From Clostridiales bacterium UBA1381 (GTDB lineage Bacteria; Bacillota; Clostridia; UBA1381): DNA of 7,990 nt. The notes beneath the pieces were generated by a model. It did not search any database, was not told the DNA's origin, and was given only the letters and a program-made list of their open reading frames with translations. A program made the position numbers and the translations under genes. Below, in pieces: positions 6,259 to 7,990 of this stretch (within the stretch, counting starts at the first letter, position 1; the number at the start of each line of letters is the position of its first letter). The stretch covers positions 16,924 to 24,913 of the forward strand of contig DBQZ01000018.1 in NCBI GenBank assembly GCA_002305435.1, given 5' to 3'.

Positions 6259-6995
6259 CAGTAGATAACCTCCGTAAGAAACAGTCCCTTTGCCGGAGCG
6301 GTCGGCCCTGCCGCATCCCGCCTGCGTGATTGTATTATCCCCGGTATATCCTCCGGAGCGATACGCCCAAGGCCGCAGAATATAAGCGTCCCGGCGATTA
6401 TTCGAGCCATGTTATACAAAAACCCCTCCGCCTCAAGCCTCAGGGCGATAATGCTGCCCTCCTCCAAAACCTCCGCCCGATACATCGTGCGAACCGTCGT
6501 CTTTGTGCTTCTGCCGGACGAGGAAAAGCCGTAAAAATCATGATTGCCGCAAAAATGCTCCGCCGCAGAGCGCATTTTCTCTGTATCGAGCTTCTGCCGG
6601 ACATTGTAGCAGTAGCGCAGCCTGAGCGGGTCGTATACGGGGCTGTTGTCTATATAATAGGTATAAATCTTGCGTTTTGCCGATATTAGGGCGTTGAAAT
6701 CCTCCCCCGCCTCCTCCGCCCCTAAACAGCGAATATCATCGGGTAGGTTTGCGTTTAAGGCGGCGGGAAGGTTTTTTAGCGGCACGCTTGACTCTGCGTA
6801 TACGCTTGCGGTGTAGCACCGTGCATGAACGCCGGCGTCCGTACGGCCGCAGCCTGTGGGATAGCCCTCGGGGCGGCATACCGCCGAAAGCGCCTTATAC
6901 AGCATATTCTGCACTGTCATCTCAGTGTTCTTCTGAACCTGCCAGCCGTGGTATGCTGTGCCGTCAAACGACAGCTCAAGCCTGAGATTCTTCAT
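6258..6995 (-). CDS. truA: tRNA pseudouridine(38-40) synthase TruA
   Basis: Converts uridines 38-40 in the anticodon stem-loop of tRNAs to pseudouridine. The N-terminus LRLELSFDGTAYHGWQVQ (4-21) is the family hallmark. The catalytic aspartate is Asp53 in GCGRTDAGVHA (48-58). The second half shows FCGNHDFYGFSSSGRSTKTT (147-166) and the conserved segment EGFLYNMARIIAG (about 190-202). It ends with the family APAKGLFLTEVIY. The length, 245 residues, is normal. ATG 6995 has AGGAGGA five bases upstream, located inside the preceding gene, whose last 20 bases overlap this one. The stop overlaps the next gene's start by one base, so truA is embedded between two genes with likely translational coupling. 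Confidence 0.97.
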   Translation of the reverse strand: MKNLRLELSFDGTAYHGWQVQKNTEMTVQNMLYKALSAVCRPEGYPTGCGRTDAGVHARCYTASVYAESSVPLKNLPAALNANLPDDIRCLGAEEAGEDFNALISAKRKIYTYYIDNSPVYDPLRLRYCYNVRQKLDTEKMRSAAEHFCGNHDFYGFSSSGRSTKTTVRTMYRAEVLEEGSIIALRLEAEGFLYNMARIIAGTLIFCGLGRIAPEDIPGIIQSRRRDAAGPTAPAKGLFLTEVIY

Positions 6996-7407
6996 TCTTA
7001 TCCTCCTGCCGTTTTCTGCCGATACCGAGTATATGGGGATCGTCCTTATGAAGCAGGAACCGCCTTACGGCAAACAGCACCGCAATCGTCGCCACCGTCA
7101 AAAGGTTCTCAAGCGGCGTCGTATGCTCGACCACCAGCTGACGGGCTATCGCAAACAGCAGTACCTCTATGACCGTCTCCGGCGTATGGTTGCAAAGCAT
7201 CTTTATAAACTCTATCCCGATAGCAAGCGTCATCGCCCTGCCGAGAATGTCGGTAAGCACGTCCTCCCCGCCCGCAAGCGGCAGACGGAAGGCATCGGCC
7301 GCAAGCCTTGCTGAGAGTATTATCACAGCAACGGCTATGACCGCCGATATTATAAGCTCAAGCACGTATGAAAACGAAAACATCTTCTCCTGCAGTTTTT
7401 CAAGCAT
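6976..7407 (-). CDS. PsiE-family small membrane protein
   Basis: A 143-residue predicted integral membrane protein with four hydrophobic segments at about 13-34, 55-71, 78-94 and 99-117, and a charged C-terminal tail (about 118-143) ending in RKRQEDKNEESQA. The segment IARQLVVEHTTPLENLL (87-103) resembles the conserved region of PsiE (phosphate-starvation-inducible) proteins, which have an acidic/His motif after the third helix. No function is established for the family. The start ATG at 7407 has GGAGGGGG five bases upstream and is the first gene after a strong promoter. Its end overlaps truA by 20 bases. No Pho-box-like repeat is recognisable before it, so phosphate control should not be assumed from the family name. 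Confidence 0.8.
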   Translation of the reverse strand: MLEKLQEKMFSFSYVLELIISAVIAVAVIILSARLAADAFRLPLAGGEDVLTDILGRAMTLAIGIEFIKMLCNHTPETVIEVLLFAIARQLVVEHTTPLENLLTVATIAVLFAVRRFLLHKDDPHILGIGRKRQEDKNEESQA

Positions 7408-7440
7408 AGTATCCCCCTCCGTCTTTTCGGCTTTTTTTCT

Positions 7441-7469
7441 ATTATATCATCCCAGACGGAAAAAGTAAA
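7441..7469 (-). promoter_or_regulatory. Promoter of the psiE-like/truA/membrane protein/nif3-like/hemA operon
   Basis: Minus strand: -35 TTTACT (7469-7464, four of six consensus bases), a 17-base spacer, and -10 TATAAT (7446-7441) with an extended -10 TG (TGATATAAT). Initiation is expected near 7434, giving a leader of about 27 bases. It is the only promoter I can see for the six closely spaced genes downstream. I found no convincing terminator between it and the gene at 7502-7921. Confidence 0.75.
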
Positions 7470-7501
7470 TCCCTTTTTTCGGGCGATACCGCAAAAATTC
7501 G

Positions 7502-7921
7502 CTAAAGCCAGCCCCTTAAGGAATAAAGCGTCTCATCCTCAAGGCTTATCAGCCGCCGGGCAAGCTCCTGTGTATACGGCGAGCAGGCGGAGGAATTAAG
7601 AGCATGGGTTATCTCCAATATCCCCTCCTCCGCCGCTTTTGAAAGCGTTGCAGCAATTCGGGTGGGGCTTTTGCCGTTTACCGTGGACATCGTGACGACC
7701 GTCCACGTACCAAGGCGGGAAAACACCCCGTCCTCAGGGAGCGAACGCATCGTATCAAGCCGCATAAACGCCTCATGCCCAAGCTCTGAATACCGGCGGC
7801 ATATACCCGAAAGAAACCTTGCGAGGTTCTCCTCCCTTGTCCTTGATATAAGCAGAGATGCGGCCTCGGCAGCCTCTGTGCAGTTTTTGTGTATCTTCTT
7901 TAAAATCTCCGTATCATCCAT
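7502..7921 (-). CDS. Conserved small helical protein, possibly ferritin-like bundle
   Basis: Function unknown. The 139 residues look entirely alpha-helical, with about four amphipathic helices: about 3-27, 28-58, 66-80 continuing after a turn to 85-109, and 113-137. The order and spacing, with a conserved-looking central NGKSPTRIAATLSKAAEEGILEI (about 82-104), recall a clostridial family of cytosolic four-helix-bundle proteins distantly like DUF2383/ferritin-like domains. I see no clear EXXH pair of iron ligands, so iron binding is not supported. There is no signal peptide or membrane segment. ATG 7921 has AAGGAGG seven bases upstream. It precedes the operon promoter by about 30 bases and may read through into it. 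Confidence 0.75.
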   Translation of the reverse strand: MDDTEILKKIHKNCTEAAEAASLLISRTREENLARFLSGICRRYSELGHEAFMRLDTMRSLPEDGVFSRLGTWTVVTMSTVNGKSPTRIAATLSKAAEEGILEITHALNSSACSPYTQELARRLISLEDETLYSLRGWL

Positions 7922-7990
7922 CCGTCTTCCTCCTTTTTTGAAAATAAGCTGTAGCCGTTTGTTCGGACGTTCTTATTCTTCCGCAAAAGG
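7922..7990. other. Window edge upstream of the small helical protein gene
   Basis: These 69 bases hold the ribosome binding site of the neighbouring gene. No clear promoter or hairpin is visible. On the minus strand the first codons from the edge read PFAEE then TAA (7975-7973), which might be the tail of an upstream gene, but six codons are too few to support a call. Confidence 0.3.

Noticed and set aside
7408..7440. Riboswitch or Pho-type control in the leader of the PsiE-like gene
   Set aside because: The leader is only about 27 bases long and shows no aptamer-like fold or repeated operator half-sites.
7470..7500. CCCGAAAAAAGGG as a possible terminator after the small helical protein gene
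   Set aside because: Only three base pairs would form; it is too weak to call.
7973..7990. Possible C-terminal tail (PFAEE, then stop) of an upstream gene on the minus strand
   Set aside because: Five residues at the window edge cannot support a gene call.

Overview
The window reads as chromosomal DNA from an anaerobic, Gram-positive-type bacterium, most likely a gut-associated member of the Clostridia (Oscillospirales or a relative). This is inferred from strong AGGAGG-type ribosome binding sites, TATAAT/TTGNNN promoters, a DUF5711-like membrane protein, a ferritin-like clostridial small protein, a RNase HI with an N-terminal hybrid-binding domain, and a short HemA/precorrin-2 dehydrogenase pair. 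Base composition is slightly above 50% GC by eye. Every gene I can support lies on the minus strand, so the window is best read from right to left.

Layout, in transcription order: (1) a small all-helical protein (7502-7921). (2) After a promoter at 7441-7469, a tightly packed six-gene set: a PsiE-family membrane protein, truA (tRNA pseudouridine synthase), a 540-residue single-pass membrane protein with an acidic cytosolic tail and a predicted external beta-propeller, a Nif3-like metal protein, hemA (glutamyl-tRNA reductase) and a precorrin-2 dehydrogenase/ferrochelatase-like protein. Spacings run from a 20-base overlap to 24 bases. (3) A tRNA-Ala(GGC) with its own promoter and a clear intrinsic terminator. 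(4) A second promoter driving an RNase HI-type protein and, 41 bases further on, an acyl-CoA synthetase that runs off the left edge of the window.

Functionally this is mostly housekeeping: tRNA modification, tRNA-Ala supply, RNA-DNA hybrid removal, and the first step of C5 tetrapyrrole synthesis (Glu-tRNA to glutamate-1-semialdehyde) next to a later branch step (precorrin-2 to sirohydrochlorin/siroheme). The intermediate tetrapyrrole genes (hemL, hemB, hemC, hemD, cobA) are not here. No terminator was found between the tetrapyrrole genes and the tRNA, so the long operon may read into the tRNA and share its terminator.

I found no mobile element, CRISPR array, riboswitch or defence system, and nothing that convinces me of a novel system. 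The points most worth a second look are the membrane beta-propeller protein coupled to truA, the shortened HemA, the Gly-to-Ala change in the acyl-CoA synthetase P-loop, and an inverted repeat that encloses the tRNA terminator.
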